A stretch of 64,000 bases of DNA. Source: Coraliomargarita algicola. Its GTDB lineage: Bacteria; Verrucomicrobiota; Verrucomicrobiia; Opitutales; Coraliomargaritaceae. Of this stretch, positions 9,901 through 18,669 are shown one piece after another; position 1 is the first letter of the stretch; each line of letters begins with the position of its first letter. Made by a program: the position numbers and the translations under genes. The stretch covers positions 682,001 to 746,000 of the forward strand of contig NZ_CP138858.1 in the NCBI RefSeq assembly GCF_033878955.1. Direction: 5' to 3'. The notes under the pieces are model-generated. The model did no database searches. It saw only the letters and a list, made by a program, of their open reading frames with translations, and was not told the DNA's origin.

Positions 9901-10501
9901 CTTTGACGCCTTCATCTTCAATCCAGTAAGCATAAGCGACATCCTCACCCGAGCTTTCCACTAGCGGAACCCGCACATCCTCGCGGTCCTCTTCCATATC
10001 AAAGAGAATGATACTCTCATTGGCATTCAAGGCTGTGCTCACATATCCAACTTGATCACTCACTCCATCGCTGTTTCCCGAAACGAGCCATTCAATAAAA
10101 CCATCAGCACTTGAGCCGCTCGGTTCATCATGTGATGCCGTAGGATTCATGTGATCCGTCGCCGAATTATTCCAAACCCCCAACCAACGGCGATTGCCAT
10201 CAGCAGCCTCAAGCCCGGCACTGCCAGTGCTGGAAAGAATCGAAGCAGTCGCAGTAATGCGCTGATCGGCACCAGCGGCCAACTGCAACTTCCCTAGAGC
10301 GACTTGCATAGCAAGAAGTGCTGTTTGCTCCGCTTTGATCTTCTCGCTTGAGATGACAGAACCTTGTTGTTCCACCTGAACTAATGTCGTAATGGACAAT
10401 AATAGCAAAAGGATAAAAGCCATTAGGCTCAAAGCGATCACCAAGGCGAAGCCATCGTTTCTGTTCGGCACTTCACGCAAATTGACTATCTTTGAATACA
10501 T
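6971..10501 (-). CDS. Giant prepilin-like protein, Verru_Chthon cassette protein A-like
   Basis: An 1176-aa protein that opens with a type IV prepilin-style N-terminus: a basic stretch, then GFALVIALSLMAFILLLLLS at about residues 17-36, then a long helix with VEQQGSVISSEKIKAEQTAL. The rest is a large Ser/Thr/Asn-rich extracellular region without cysteine motifs that I can name. The architecture and length match the Verrucomicrobia-specific Verru_Chthon cassette protein A family as I remember it, whose function is unknown but which is presumed to be exported by a type II secretion/pilus-like system. It stands between sulfatase genes, suggesting a surface role in glycan capture (inference). A near-palindromic ATCGCG-N6-CGCGA site lies 88 bp upstream and a TTTATACCCCC element just before the start codon. 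Confidence 0.6.
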   Translation of the reverse strand: MYSKIVNLREVPNRNDGFALVIALSLMAFILLLLLSITTLVQVEQQGSVISSEKIKAEQTALLAMQVALGKLQLAAGADQRITATASILSSTGSAGLEAADGNRRWLGVWNNSATDHMNPTASHDEPSGSSADGFIEWLVSGNSDGVSDQVGYVSTALNANESIILFDMEEDREDVRVPLVESSGEDVAYAYWIEDEGVKASVKPLPAASDLVVNSGTYSNPLVFGSNYGADLGLMGDGMASAITYPISSAANDDLFRAMQKVQSDEDLEFPASEDDAWVNANRHDFTIYSHSLMTDVRNGGFKQDLSLAFEMDGALQGPNGLSYFNNSDFVGDSGNREVENTLTGAISQAPGHDFYSRYVYAHFPYGTASTVNKARGPTWHLLRDYYNLYKRLEQSSGNLTLNAQPFYPNNPEVQSASNAYDFLEGRFAKGGDPFVQEFTDSGGRYLYHLSRGNYTPVMLGYRLIFSVASYEYDSVADTAKIAFAFDPVYYLWNPYDKSIRFENYKVEYNEEIPVTIEFEVTDNNGPRAIGEVLLTDYLIENGWDGSSDKLYSFLMDPAGDVVLAPGEVRLFSASGTNGDCYPGVTNITATSGNILRLHPEAGEILVDGVSAATIKVNLGITTKTAGTDAQNGRFRSTSYLVDDDDLANARTGTQRSTHLKTQFVSIQTNSAASAGEQVDVVELTFDGASLSSRKSWLGYLDYLMKPTNTTAEPTEIMAAFNPLSVSSIGDIRVFPQRNRYLHLISEPSLNVMLPESFGDSGFWGYEYSSAGSNYIPAFSLPSDPMTSLAQLRNGMLTPYIFENPRAVGNSYANPRLPQDELYGDMLGPQTVERYDSTWLLNDALWDKYYFSGIAPAYSYNSGAYTASEDLEDALTRFFDQDSDRYGNANLLPNIASGATSNSLAGELADGEGYKEIAASILMQGGFNVNSTSVAAWAAILDGNRDLPVDYFAADSLSEATDSGAGVPFLKSQRPNGDASDAWAGFARVNPNLIWDDQGTPDDESDDTGLAAEIVKQVRLRGPFMSLSDFVNRRLDTGETGRLGALQAAIKATVLNEDIESNEGVPADYSTYYQNADGGTGFTAGGINGFIEQADILQVIAPKLVPRSDTFRIRAYGESRNLNGEIASQASCEVVVQRLPAYVDEANDAFTAPEDLSVTNNLFGRRFKIVSFKWL

Positions 10502-10588
10502 TTTCGCGCTTTTGGGGGTATAAATAATAGGAGAAGCAGAAGCTAAACTTTCAAGGCTGATAATCTAGCAGAATACATATATTTGTCT

Positions 10589-10606
10589 ATCGCGAGTTCT
10601 CGCGAC
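10589..10606. promoter_or_regulatory. Candidate operator ATCGCG-N6-CGCGAC
   Basis: ATCGCG (10589-10594), spacer AGTTCT, CGCGAC (10601-10606). Five of six arm positions are palindromic. It lies 88 bp upstream of the Verru_Chthon-like start, in a 201-bp gap. Its form and spacing match the sites at 24661 and 24823. The rest of this gap shows nothing else I can name. Confidence 0.4.
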
Positions 10607-10702
10607 GATTCAAATAGAAGCTATATATAGAGCGAATCTGAGAGCAATGACGCATCCATTCCTATCGATATTATAGAAAGGACACGCACTCTCACATCGC
10701 AT

Positions 10703-12121
10703 CTATTCTAAGCTATCACGCAGCTCGGAAAATACATCTCCCGTCGGCTCTGCAGGCAGTGTTGCCAGCCACGCAGTCAGCTTTTGCTGCAACTGTAGAA
10801 CTGTTTCCGGGTGTGCCTCCGCCAAGTTTTCGGACTCTAAAGGATCTGCAACAATATCGTAGAGCTCCATATTGGAGGGGTCACCATTCGTCAGGAATTT
10901 CCAATGGTCTGAAACAACGACATAATTCGCCCAATGAGAGGATGCTTCCGGCTTAGTGCGGCGAGTTTCAGATTTCCAAAACAAATCTTTCTCCCGTCCC
11001 GTTGTGGATTCTCCCAACAAGGTCGCAACCTGGTTGATGCCATCCGGCTCATATCCTTCGGCTAAGTCAGCACCTGCGATACTACAAAATGTTGGCAACA
11101 AATCGACCGCAGAAATCATTGACTGATCATCAATCGCCCCTTCAGGGATCTTCCCGGGCCAGCGTGCGATAAACGGAACATTGATCCCACCTTGATATAA
11201 TGCGGCCTTATAGCCCTTGCGGCCTCCAGTGAGTCCCTTGGAAGCGGCGATACCGAAGCCGACTCCAGTTGCAGAATCATAGCTCATTGTTAATTCCTGC
11301 CCCTCACGTGCCCGTGCGGGCCCATTATCCGAACTAAAGATCACCAGCGTGTCGTCCGCTAGATCCAGCGCATCCAAAGCATCCAACACCTCGCCGATAC
11401 GCTCATCAGCATACGCAAGCGTAGCCGCATAGATACTGTCGCCATCGTCCTCAAGCTCGGGAAACATTTGACGGTATTTAGGAATGACGTGGAACGGTGT
11501 GTGCGGCTCATGAATCCATAAGTTTATGAAAAAGGGCCGCTCTTCTGCTTTGGCCTTTTCCATAAATGCGATTGCCCGCCGAGCATCGTGATCATAGGGC
11601 ATTTGTTCGCCCGATGCGTTAAAAGTGCCGTATTCATCATAACCATATTCTGAAGCCGGAGGCGAATCAGGGATCATATTGTTGGAAACATGCCACTTGC
11701 CGAAGTGAGCTGTTCGATAGCCCGCGGATTGCAGCATACGGGGAAGCATCGGTGCCGCTGGGTCCACCCAATCCGGCATGCCTCTTCGCGCATTATCCTT
11801 CACCCAGGCAAAGTGACCATCGACATTATATCGAGCAGGAAAGTGTCCGGTCATCACCGCCGTGCGACTCGGTGAACACACACCACTCGCGACGGTAAAA
11901 CGATGGAAGTCAGTCCCCCCGACTGCAAGGCGATCAATATTGGGCGTCCTCACATACGGATGTCCATGACAACTCAGGTCTTCCCAGCCCCAATCATCGG
12001 CAAAAATAAACAAAATATTCGGTCGACTCGCGACAGCCTCGGAAGCTTCGACATGCGAGTATGGGAGGCTGGTGGACACCAAACTCGCAATCAGGGTGAT
12101 AATCATGGGGATTTTTTTCAT
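10703..12121 (-). CDS. Exported formylglycine-dependent sulfatase (arylsulfatase type)
   Basis: A second type I sulfatase, 472 aa, the normal length for the family. It has a signal peptide at residues 1-27, metal ligands Asp42-Asp43 (FADDWGW), the maturation motif CSPSR with Cys82, FGKWHVSNN near 140, HEPHTPFH near 207 and SSDNGPAR near 260. The C-terminal part (KFLTNGDPSNMELYDIVADP) is the usual end of glycan sulfatases. It should remove sulfate esters from an algal or animal glycan in the periplasm, making it accessible to the neighbouring fucosidase. The gene is co-directional with the upstream GH95 gene, with a 138-bp gap. An anaerobic-type sulfatase-maturing enzyme or formylglycine-generating enzyme is required but is not in the window. 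Confidence 0.94.
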   Translation of the reverse strand: MKKIPMIITLIASLVSTSLPYSHVEASEAVASRPNILFIFADDWGWEDLSCHGHPYVRTPNIDRLAVGGTDFHRFTVASGVCSPSRTAVMTGHFPARYNVDGHFAWVKDNARRGMPDWVDPAAPMLPRMLQSAGYRTAHFGKWHVSNNMIPDSPPASEYGYDEYGTFNASGEQMPYDHDARRAIAFMEKAKAEERPFFINLWIHEPHTPFHVIPKYRQMFPELEDDGDSIYAATLAYADERIGEVLDALDALDLADDTLVIFSSDNGPARAREGQELTMSYDSATGVGFGIAASKGLTGGRKGYKAALYQGGINVPFIARWPGKIPEGAIDDQSMISAVDLLPTFCSIAGADLAEGYEPDGINQVATLLGESTTGREKDLFWKSETRRTKPEASSHWANYVVVSDHWKFLTNGDPSNMELYDIVADPLESENLAEAHPETVLQLQQKLTAWLATLPAEPTGDVFSELRDSLE

Positions 12122-12159
12122 AAAAATTATAATAAGTTTTAAACAAATGAAGACAGTCA

Positions 12160-12175
12160 GTTATAGCGTTATAGC
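12160..12175. repeat. Tandem 8-bp repeat GTTATAGC x2
   Basis: Two adjacent copies, 12160-12167 and 12168-12175, lie about 40 bp upstream of the sulfatase start in the 138-bp gap after the GH95 gene. They could be part of a promoter or regulator site, but they do not resemble the ATCGCG element and are short enough to be chance. Confidence 0.25.
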
Positions 12176-12259
12176 GTCCTAACGACCTCCACATCTAAGT
12201 GGTAAAAACAACGGGGTATCGTGCTCTAGATAAATACGTTCTGCAAAATTGTAAACTCT

Positions 12260-14767
12260 CTATCGGAGGTGAATGGTCATGCTTACACTTTGATTTTCAT
12301 CCAAATTCAGCACTCGATATTGATCACCCAATTCTGACGATTGCACCTGACCGAGCTGATCACTCTCAATCGACTGAATCGCGCGGGGCAATTTTAGCGT
12401 AAACTCGGTGGCGCGCCCTGCAGTGAGTTGCAAACGGATCTCCTTCTTCGACAGATCCCACTGCGCCGAGGTAGTCACTCCCACCCGGGTCTGCAGGTCT
12501 TTAAATTGACCGGCCTCCCATTTTGTTGGCAATGCGGGTAATATACGGAGCATATCGACAGTCGAGCCACAAAGCATTTCAGTAATCGCGGCTGTAATAC
12601 CAAAATTGGCATCCATTTGAAAAGGTGCTGACTGCCCCCATTTGAACGGCAAAGTCACGCCCATACTGCGCCAGTCGTTGTGGTAAGTGAAGAAATTCTT
12701 CCCCAGGCAACTGCGGGTTAAGATATCCAACGCTTCGAGTGCTTTATCGCCATCACCCAGGCGCGCATAAACATTGGCCATGTGGGCCAAGGACCAACCG
12801 GTTTGAGACTGAAGACCAATCACCAGACGTTTTTCAATCGCCACGCGTGCGGCCTCGTAGATCTCAGGATCCGATTCTTCTGTCACCTCATTACCTGGAA
12901 AGACCGGATAGATATGAGATTGATGGCGGTGCTCATAGTTGTCTGTAAAATCCGGATGCATCCACTCACGCAGCGCCCCGTCTTCGTTGATCTGATATTC
13001 GGGCATCAGAGCTAGCATTTTCTTCCAGCGAGCCACACCCTCCGCTTCGACATTTAGTATTTCGCACGAGCGGATCAGATTAGTCAGCACTTCTTTGCAA
13101 ATTGCCACCGCGATCGTGGAATTCATCTGCACCTTAATCTTGGTCACACGCCCGGTTTTCGGATCCTCGATCATCATATCTGCGGGTTGATTCTCCGGAG
13201 ACTGGGAAGGAAAAAACACATAGGTTCCATCCTCGCCTAGGACCGCATAATCTTCATAGAACAAGGCGACTTCCTTCATGAAAGGAATCGCACGCTCTTC
13301 CAGAAATTCGGCATCTCCAGTGAAAAGATAATAATCGTAGTAGAAGGATGCCAACCACCCAGCCGCATCTGTCCAGTGCACCACGTGCGGGGCCGTCATC
13401 CGCATCACGCCGGACTCCGGAGACATAAAAGGAGGAATGTAAATACCCTCAGTGCCCCATAATTGTTTAGCATTATAGCGAAACTCATCCAAATGCGCAT
13501 CGAAATAGTCATAAAAGGCCATCATCGACTCCTGTAAATTCCCTGGTAAAGCCTGCCAATAGTTCATCTGCAAATTTTCGTTAATGCCATACAAGCCGCT
13601 CCAAGGCGCGCGGTAATCACCATTCCAAATACCTTGCAATCCGGGAGGATAACCACCCGCGGTGCTACTGGAAATCAACAGATAGCGCCCGTAATCAAAG
13701 AGTTTTTCCAAAAGCTCTGTCGAGGCCGCATTGCCTGAATAGGCATCCAGGAGCAAGTGTTCGTTTGAAGTAGAACGATCCTCAGTAGTGTTGATATCAA
13801 TACCGATCGAATTGAATTTAGCTCGATGCATTTCCGCATGACGCTCAAATAGGGCCGCGTAATTAGGCTTTAAGTTAGCCAGTTGATCTTTCAAACGCGG
13901 AACCGCGGTCTCACTCGCTTCATTTGCATAGATGGCTATTAATAAAACCACCTCATCTACATTGTTAAAGTGCAAGTGTGTCTCATCAGTCACATTAAGC
14001 ACAGCCTTCGCCTTGCCATCTTTAAATGCAACCGCACGCAGCACTCCGCCAAATTCACCCCCATCGGAGCCATCAGCCATAAACTCAACAAATCCATCCT
14101 CCGCGACTGTCTTGTATTTAAAACCCGGATCGAAGTAATCACCGTTCTGCTGAATCGCATCTTTGAGGTCGTGAATATCCAAAGTCACATCCCCACTCAC
14201 CGAGCCTGCTTGATTGGCACGAATCTGCATGACCGATATCCCATCTGGAATAGAAACAAACAAGCTGCGTGCATATTCCGTATCCCCATCACGCCAATTA
14301 ACAACAACCTCGCCCGTCTCAAAATCCACTGTCCGTGAATAGTCTTTGAAAATCTGCTGCGTTTCGGTGGTGAGCAACACATCAAAAGCCGGATGATACA
14401 TCGCGTTTCTGGCAGAGAAGCCCTTCTCACCCAGCTTCTTCCGATAATAATCGTTCGCTTCAAGGTATTCGCCATCCAACATCAGCTGACGCACCACAGG
14501 CAGCTCTGCCGACATATCAGGCACTTCGTCGATCTTTCCTCCATACCAGAGCTCGTTATGGTTAAAGAGCACTCGCTCAGCATTCACCGCCCCATAAACC
14601 AACGCGCCCACGGTTCCATTTCCCGAGGGTAAAGCCTCCCGCCACTGGTCTGCCGGTGTGAGTAGCGTCATGCCACGTCGATAAGAGACCTCAGCTTGTC
14701 CAATCGAAAGTAAAGATGTTGAGAAGAGAGCAGTTCCAGCTAGTATTTTGGAGATACGATTGAGCAT
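12260..14767 (-). CDS. GH95 family alpha-L-fucosidase (or alpha-L-galactosidase)
   Basis: Exported glycosidase of 835 aa with a signal peptide at residues 1-25. The N-terminal GH95 domain is recognisable from PSGNGTVGALVYG near 47-59 and LFNHNELWYGG. The (alpha/alpha)6 barrel carries GYPPGLQGIWNGDYRAPWSG near 375-394, then NENLQMNYWQ, which keeps the two Asn of the N-x-N motif used to activate water in characterised GH95 enzymes. SQSPEN near 522 and FQMDANFG near 715 match the expected general-acid Glu and activating Asp regions. QSQTGWSLAHMANVY lies near 655. Most GH95 enzymes cleave alpha-1,2-fucosyl bonds; some act on L-galactose. Together with two sulfatases it suggests a sulfated fucose-rich glycan, for example fucoidan (inference). 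Confidence 0.9.
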   Translation of the reverse strand: MLNRISKILAGTALFSTSLLSIGQAEVSYRRGMTLLTPADQWREALPSGNGTVGALVYGAVNAERVLFNHNELWYGGKIDEVPDMSAELPVVRQLMLDGEYLEANDYYRKKLGEKGFSARNAMYHPAFDVLLTTETQQIFKDYSRTVDFETGEVVVNWRDGDTEYARSLFVSIPDGISVMQIRANQAGSVSGDVTLDIHDLKDAIQQNGDYFDPGFKYKTVAEDGFVEFMADGSDGGEFGGVLRAVAFKDGKAKAVLNVTDETHLHFNNVDEVVLLIAIYANEASETAVPRLKDQLANLKPNYAALFERHAEMHRAKFNSIGIDINTTEDRSTSNEHLLLDAYSGNAASTELLEKLFDYGRYLLISSSTAGGYPPGLQGIWNGDYRAPWSGLYGINENLQMNYWQALPGNLQESMMAFYDYFDAHLDEFRYNAKQLWGTEGIYIPPFMSPESGVMRMTAPHVVHWTDAAGWLASFYYDYYLFTGDAEFLEERAIPFMKEVALFYEDYAVLGEDGTYVFFPSQSPENQPADMMIEDPKTGRVTKIKVQMNSTIAVAICKEVLTNLIRSCEILNVEAEGVARWKKMLALMPEYQINEDGALREWMHPDFTDNYEHRHQSHIYPVFPGNEVTEESDPEIYEAARVAIEKRLVIGLQSQTGWSLAHMANVYARLGDGDKALEALDILTRSCLGKNFFTYHNDWRSMGVTLPFKWGQSAPFQMDANFGITAAITEMLCGSTVDMLRILPALPTKWEAGQFKDLQTRVGVTTSAQWDLSKKEIRLQLTAGRATEFTLKLPRAIQSIESDQLGQVQSSELGDQYRVLNLDENQSVSMTIHLR

Positions 14768-14843
14768 GTTAATTATGGGGTATAAATTTCAATATCCACG
14801 CATGGAGCGGATAGGGTAAGCTCAGTTTACACCCACAGTAACA

Positions 14844-14854
14844 ATCGCACAATC
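14844..14854. promoter_or_regulatory. Possible degenerate ATCGCG-type site upstream of GH95
   Basis: ATCGCACAATC at 14844-14854 lies 77 bp upstream of the GH95 start. It differs at one base from ATCGCGCAATC in the site at 19513. The right arm is absent at the expected spacing, though a CGCGAG occurs at 14863-14868. This is a weak site in a 213-bp gap that should hold the GH95 promoter. Confidence 0.25.
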
Positions 14855-14980
14855 GAGCAAATACGCGAGATAAGTGAAAAACCTACTGTCACTATCATTA
14901 CTGTATCCAAAAAATAATGACGTAACAAATACACCCCAGTCCTGCTGGTAATTAGCTCACAGACATTAAGCACTTTATCT

Positions 14981-17800
14981 CTAACTCTCAGCTAGGAGTT
15001 TCACATCCAACACTGTGTCGGTTGCGAGGGTGATTAGCTGTTCCAATTCGATGATGCACTGGTCGTTGACCTGTTTTAAAACCGCCGCGATTGCTCCCCC
15101 CCGATAACTAACTTCAACCTTTTGAGGTCTCAGCCCCCGTGGCACCAATTGCAGTGTTTTCATCGAAAGGCTGCCCCAGTTCAGCTTGAGTTGCGCATGC
15201 ATCGTGTCGGCACTAAGCTGCTGACGATACGTCCCCCAACCTTCGGCGGCAGTAAATGGAGCCTTAAAATTCTCCGGATGGATCTTTGGATTAAAACCGA
15301 TGGCTCCCTTCGGCCCATGATAGGTAAAACCGCATACCGTGAGAAAGATACCATAAGATGCCATTGAGCGTGCATAGTGGTCGCCACATTCGATCTCATT
15401 ATACGGATTGCGCTTCGCCGCACCATAGCGATCGTGGACCGCCTTCATGATCGCGAGACCTTTTTCCAGCAACGAACTATCGGGAGCGGCTTCGGCCACC
15501 ATGTGCCAAGCGACTTGATATTCAAAGCCGTTCATACACTCGTTGAAATAGCCCCCCGGACCTGTCCACATTTCGGGGTTCTCCACACTACGCAGCGTAT
15601 CGCCGGGGATGGCGTCTTTCGCACCTCCTTTTGGCCATGTCGTCATCAGGAGGCCCGCTTCGCCCTCCATTGCATACCAGCGAAAAGCTTCTTCAATTTC
15701 CCGATGTTTGAGCGCATAGCTACCCGCATCAGGGGCAAAGTTGTATTTCCAAATGCTCTCGAGCGCAGAAACCGTTTCTTTCTTCGGAATCACACGTCCC
15801 AATCCCACCTGATGCATCCAGGACTGGCCGAGCACTTGATCGATATGACAACCGACATTCGTATTAAACCCTTTACCGACAGGCGGCCCCGGCTTGTGGA
15901 TGAAGTATTCACCATCAAACAAATCGCTCACAATATTTTGGTAACCTTGGTCCAGAATCTTGCGGCATTTATTCGCGAAAGCATCGTCACCGACTTCGAT
16001 CGCCATTGCCTCCCCGGCAGCTAAAGCCCCCAGATACATACTACTCATCCACGCAAATTTACCGGTCCACGCCGCATCGAGTGTATTTTCCTGTGCACCG
16101 GTCATGATCCCGTCCTCGTCCGGATCTTTCGTCATCAGGTATTCAATCGACTGCTTCACACGCGGCCACAGGCGCTTCAAAAAGGCATCATCAGCGGACA
16201 TCTGGTGCTCGCGATAGACGCGTAGGATCGTGCCCGCCTGACCATCTTCCGCAACCTTCTGTCTGGAATGGCCCCGATAGCCAATGCCGCCCGTTTCTTC
16301 GATAAAGGCCTGCCCGTAATCTGTCTTTTCCCGCAGACTGCGCTCCAATTCCGGGAAGATGCGCCCCATCGCTTGAGCGTAGTGAAACACATGCGTGCAG
16401 GTGCCTTCACAGCAATCCACACCTTCCCATGCCCAGGGACGCCCGTCATCAAACCAGTGAAAAGTTTGTGTGGCTAAACAATCCAGCGCAATCATGCTGC
16501 GATCGAGCAACCAATAAGGCAGTGAACTGTCATACCAGGTTCGATTCCAAAGCAAGGTGCCATCAATCAGTTCTTCACTTTTCCCGGCAATATACTCTGC
16601 CACTTCGCCAGCAGACTTGAACCAAGGCAGATAATGTCGATTGCCGAACGTTTGCCCGACGTGCCCTTCCCGCCTTTGATGGTAAGGAAAATACCAAGTG
16701 ACCAGACAGGTGATGACTTGGCTTTCACCGGGCGCGAGCTCTATCGATGCCATCATACCGCCAACCAGCAATTCATCTAATGGTCGAGTCACTGCAGCCG
16801 TATCGGCTTGATCGAGTTCAGTAAATAATTGCTTCGCATCCTGCGGCTTGCCGATCGACGGCGCAGCGCTCACCCGAACGTTCGCGTCCGACAAAATGGT
16901 GAGTGCGCTTGAGCCGTAGCCATGCTCTTTGGTTATGGCTTGCGAACCTGCTACAGTGCTCAACACGGAAGTGCGCAGTGGGCTCTGTTGCAATTGGTTC
17001 CTGCGCTGACCGAATGCAGCCTCTACAGTGTATGGGCAGACGGCATTTTGCAAATAGCCCCCCAGATCCACCTTCAACTTCGCATCCGAAGTATTCGTTA
17101 CGGTGTAGCGCATGGTGGTAGCCGGCAGCGCGGAGTCCTTAGTCCTTAAAGGAATAAAGGGACTGAAGGCTTCGAGCTGCACTTTCGCAGGAAAATCCGA
17201 ATCCCGGTAAGTCACGCGCCCGACAGGATACTCCCCTCGAAAAGTCACTCCGGGGAATCCTTTACCATCCAGTGACCGCACGAATGATTGCTCGCCCGAC
17301 TGCACCCGGATCGCAAAACCTTGAGCCACTTGTTCACCATTTTGATGTGTGTATTCCTCCCCCACAGCCACTGGATGCGGGTAGTGCCCTCCCATAGTCA
17401 TGGCACTCATCTTCATCTCATGCTTTTCGCGCTTGTAGTTGGATTTAAAAATATCCCAATGCCAGAGCCGTCCATCTCCCGCCAGATACAATTGACCACA
17501 GCCGATACCACCAATCGGCATACCAATATATTTCAATTCCTCGCCTGAAAAAACCTCAGCGGCCCCGCGCTTGGTGAGCGCAGCAATCCAATTAGCGCTC
17601 AGTTTTTTATCGGCTGGTATCAGTTGTTCAAAGTCTTTCGCAGTAAAAGGCCCTGCCATTACAGGCAAACGACCAATCAACAGAAGAGCGGAGCTCAGTC
17701 CGCCCGCTTGAATAAATTTTCGGCGACTGATTGCAGTCATCGAACTGCTTTGTGCAGAGCTGTCGCCAGTAGTTTTTAGGGGGTAATGATCTACACTCAT
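14981..17800 (-). CDS. Tat-exported GH116-like glycoside hydrolase
   Basis: A 939-aa enzyme with a twin-arginine signal (SRRKFIQAGG, residues about 25-34, then a hydrophobic stretch). An N-terminal beta-domain resembling the GBA2/GH116 N-terminal region opens with IGMPIGGIGCGQLYLAGDG near 92-110. The helical catalytic part shows CCEGTCTHVFHYAQAMGRIF near 465-484, QENTLDAAW near 570 (Asp in the position of the GH116 acid/base, from memory) and GCHIDQVLGQSW near 650. GH116 members are beta-glucosidases, beta-xylosidases or N-acetylglucosaminidases; the specificity here is unknown. It lies 24 bp after the SGNH hydrolase gene and is a paralogue of the LamG-bearing gene at 21202. I am confident of the superfamily and less sure of the exact family. 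Confidence 0.75.
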   Translation of the reverse strand: MSVDHYPLKTTGDSSAQSSSMTAISRRKFIQAGGLSSALLLIGRLPVMAGPFTAKDFEQLIPADKKLSANWIAALTKRGAAEVFSGEELKYIGMPIGGIGCGQLYLAGDGRLWHWDIFKSNYKREKHEMKMSAMTMGGHYPHPVAVGEEYTHQNGEQVAQGFAIRVQSGEQSFVRSLDGKGFPGVTFRGEYPVGRVTYRDSDFPAKVQLEAFSPFIPLRTKDSALPATTMRYTVTNTSDAKLKVDLGGYLQNAVCPYTVEAAFGQRRNQLQQSPLRTSVLSTVAGSQAITKEHGYGSSALTILSDANVRVSAAPSIGKPQDAKQLFTELDQADTAAVTRPLDELLVGGMMASIELAPGESQVITCLVTWYFPYHQRREGHVGQTFGNRHYLPWFKSAGEVAEYIAGKSEELIDGTLLWNRTWYDSSLPYWLLDRSMIALDCLATQTFHWFDDGRPWAWEGVDCCEGTCTHVFHYAQAMGRIFPELERSLREKTDYGQAFIEETGGIGYRGHSRQKVAEDGQAGTILRVYREHQMSADDAFLKRLWPRVKQSIEYLMTKDPDEDGIMTGAQENTLDAAWTGKFAWMSSMYLGALAAGEAMAIEVGDDAFANKCRKILDQGYQNIVSDLFDGEYFIHKPGPPVGKGFNTNVGCHIDQVLGQSWMHQVGLGRVIPKKETVSALESIWKYNFAPDAGSYALKHREIEEAFRWYAMEGEAGLLMTTWPKGGAKDAIPGDTLRSVENPEMWTGPGGYFNECMNGFEYQVAWHMVAEAAPDSSLLEKGLAIMKAVHDRYGAAKRNPYNEIECGDHYARSMASYGIFLTVCGFTYHGPKGAIGFNPKIHPENFKAPFTAAEGWGTYRQQLSADTMHAQLKLNWGSLSMKTLQLVPRGLRPQKVEVSYRGGAIAAVLKQVNDQCIIELEQLITLATDTVLDVKLLAES

Positions 17801-17824
17801 AAATAATGGGGCTCTTTAGAGCAC

Positions 17825-18592
17825 CTACAAGCTACGTTCTTTCTTCGCTAATTCTTCTAAGATAACCGCAGCCACCCGTTCGGCAATCGCCTGCGAACCC
17901 TTCGGTTTAAAATGCACGTTCTTTGGCTGTTGCCACTCCGCCAGATTCGGCAGGCAATAAGCATGCAGGTCGTTTACTCGAATCTGGTATTCCGCCATAA
18001 TTTTCACCGCGATGGCATTATATTCAACCGGTGCGTCTGGTGTGCGTAAAGGATTGAGCGTCCCTGGCACCACGGGAGTCGTGGTCGCAAAGATCAATTG
18101 AGCATCACTCTTAACTAGCTCTCTGACAATTTCCCGCAAATTTCGCTCATACTCCTGTGGTGTCGACTGTTGAGGGTCCTGCGGGTCGTTCGACTTCTCG
18201 TTCGTATGTGCACGTTTCACATGCTTCAAATCGTGCAAGCCCCAATTGAAGTGAATCACGTCCCATTGATGTGACTGCAACATTGGTTGACTGACCTTCA
18301 GTCCTACGACAGTGCCATTACAGTTGCGCGGACGCGTACCATCTGCACTCATCGGACGGTATACGTTGGCTTTACCTTGCAATAACTCGCGCACCTGACG
18401 CGTATAGCCGATCGAAATTGAATCCCCCAGAATCAATACATTCGGAAGCGCTGCATCTGGCATAAACACCCAATCGGTGTTTCGGTCGAGCTCTGCATCC
18501 GAGCCTGCCTCAGGCATCGCATGTAAACTGAGGGTGCAAGTACAAAGAAATACAACTAGACCTATCGAGAATCGTTCAATTACGTTTTTCAT
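17825..18592 (-). CDS. Exported SGNH/GDSL hydrolase
   Basis: A predicted esterase or deacetylase acting on glycan decorations. From ATG 18592 the protein is 255 aa with a clean signal peptide (residues 1-25). The upstream in-frame start at 18655 would add a non-signal Phe-rich stretch that lies across the hairpin at 18602-18637, so I prefer 18592. Block I is ILGDSIS with Ser58. Block III is NWGLHDLKH, and block V is NVHFKPKG with the conserved His. It is the first gene after the terminator of the PEP-CTERM gene and probably leads a two-gene unit with the GH116-like gene. Acetyl-ester hydrolysis would fit a heavily decorated glycan, but no substrate evidence is visible. Confidence 0.85.
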   Translation of the reverse strand: MKNVIERFSIGLVVFLCTCTLSLHAMPEAGSDAELDRNTDWVFMPDAALPNVLILGDSISIGYTRQVRELLQGKANVYRPMSADGTRPRNCNGTVVGLKVSQPMLQSHQWDVIHFNWGLHDLKHVKRAHTNEKSNDPQDPQQSTPQEYERNLREIVRELVKSDAQLIFATTTPVVPGTLNPLRTPDAPVEYNAIAVKIMAEYQIRVNDLHAYCLPNLAEWQQPKNVHFKPKGSQAIAERVAAVILEELAKKERSL

Positions 18593-18601
18593 AATATCAG
18601 G

Positions 18602-18637
18602 GAAAAAGAAAAAAGCACGCTGTGTAAACAGCGTGCT
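18602..18637 (-). terminator. Rho-independent terminator of the PEP-CTERM gene
   Basis: Read on the minus strand, AGCACGCTG and CAGCGTGCT make a perfect 9-bp stem (18614-18622 with 18629-18637) with a 6-nt loop, followed by TTTTTTCTTTTTC. It lies 33 bp after the PEP-CTERM stop, just before the SGNH gene. It should limit read-through and so separates the two transcription units. Confidence 0.88.
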
Positions 18638-18669
18638 CGAGAGTATCTCAATCAATGAAAAGCATTCGG

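Noticed and set aside
12160..12175. Tandem GTTATAGC repeat as a possible CRISPR or phase-variable tract
   Set aside because: Only two units; too short for either, kept merely as a possible regulatory repeat.
15377..16024. 215-codon plus-strand frame inside the GH116-like gene
   Set aside because: Antisense to a well-supported gene with conserved motifs; no recognisable protein.
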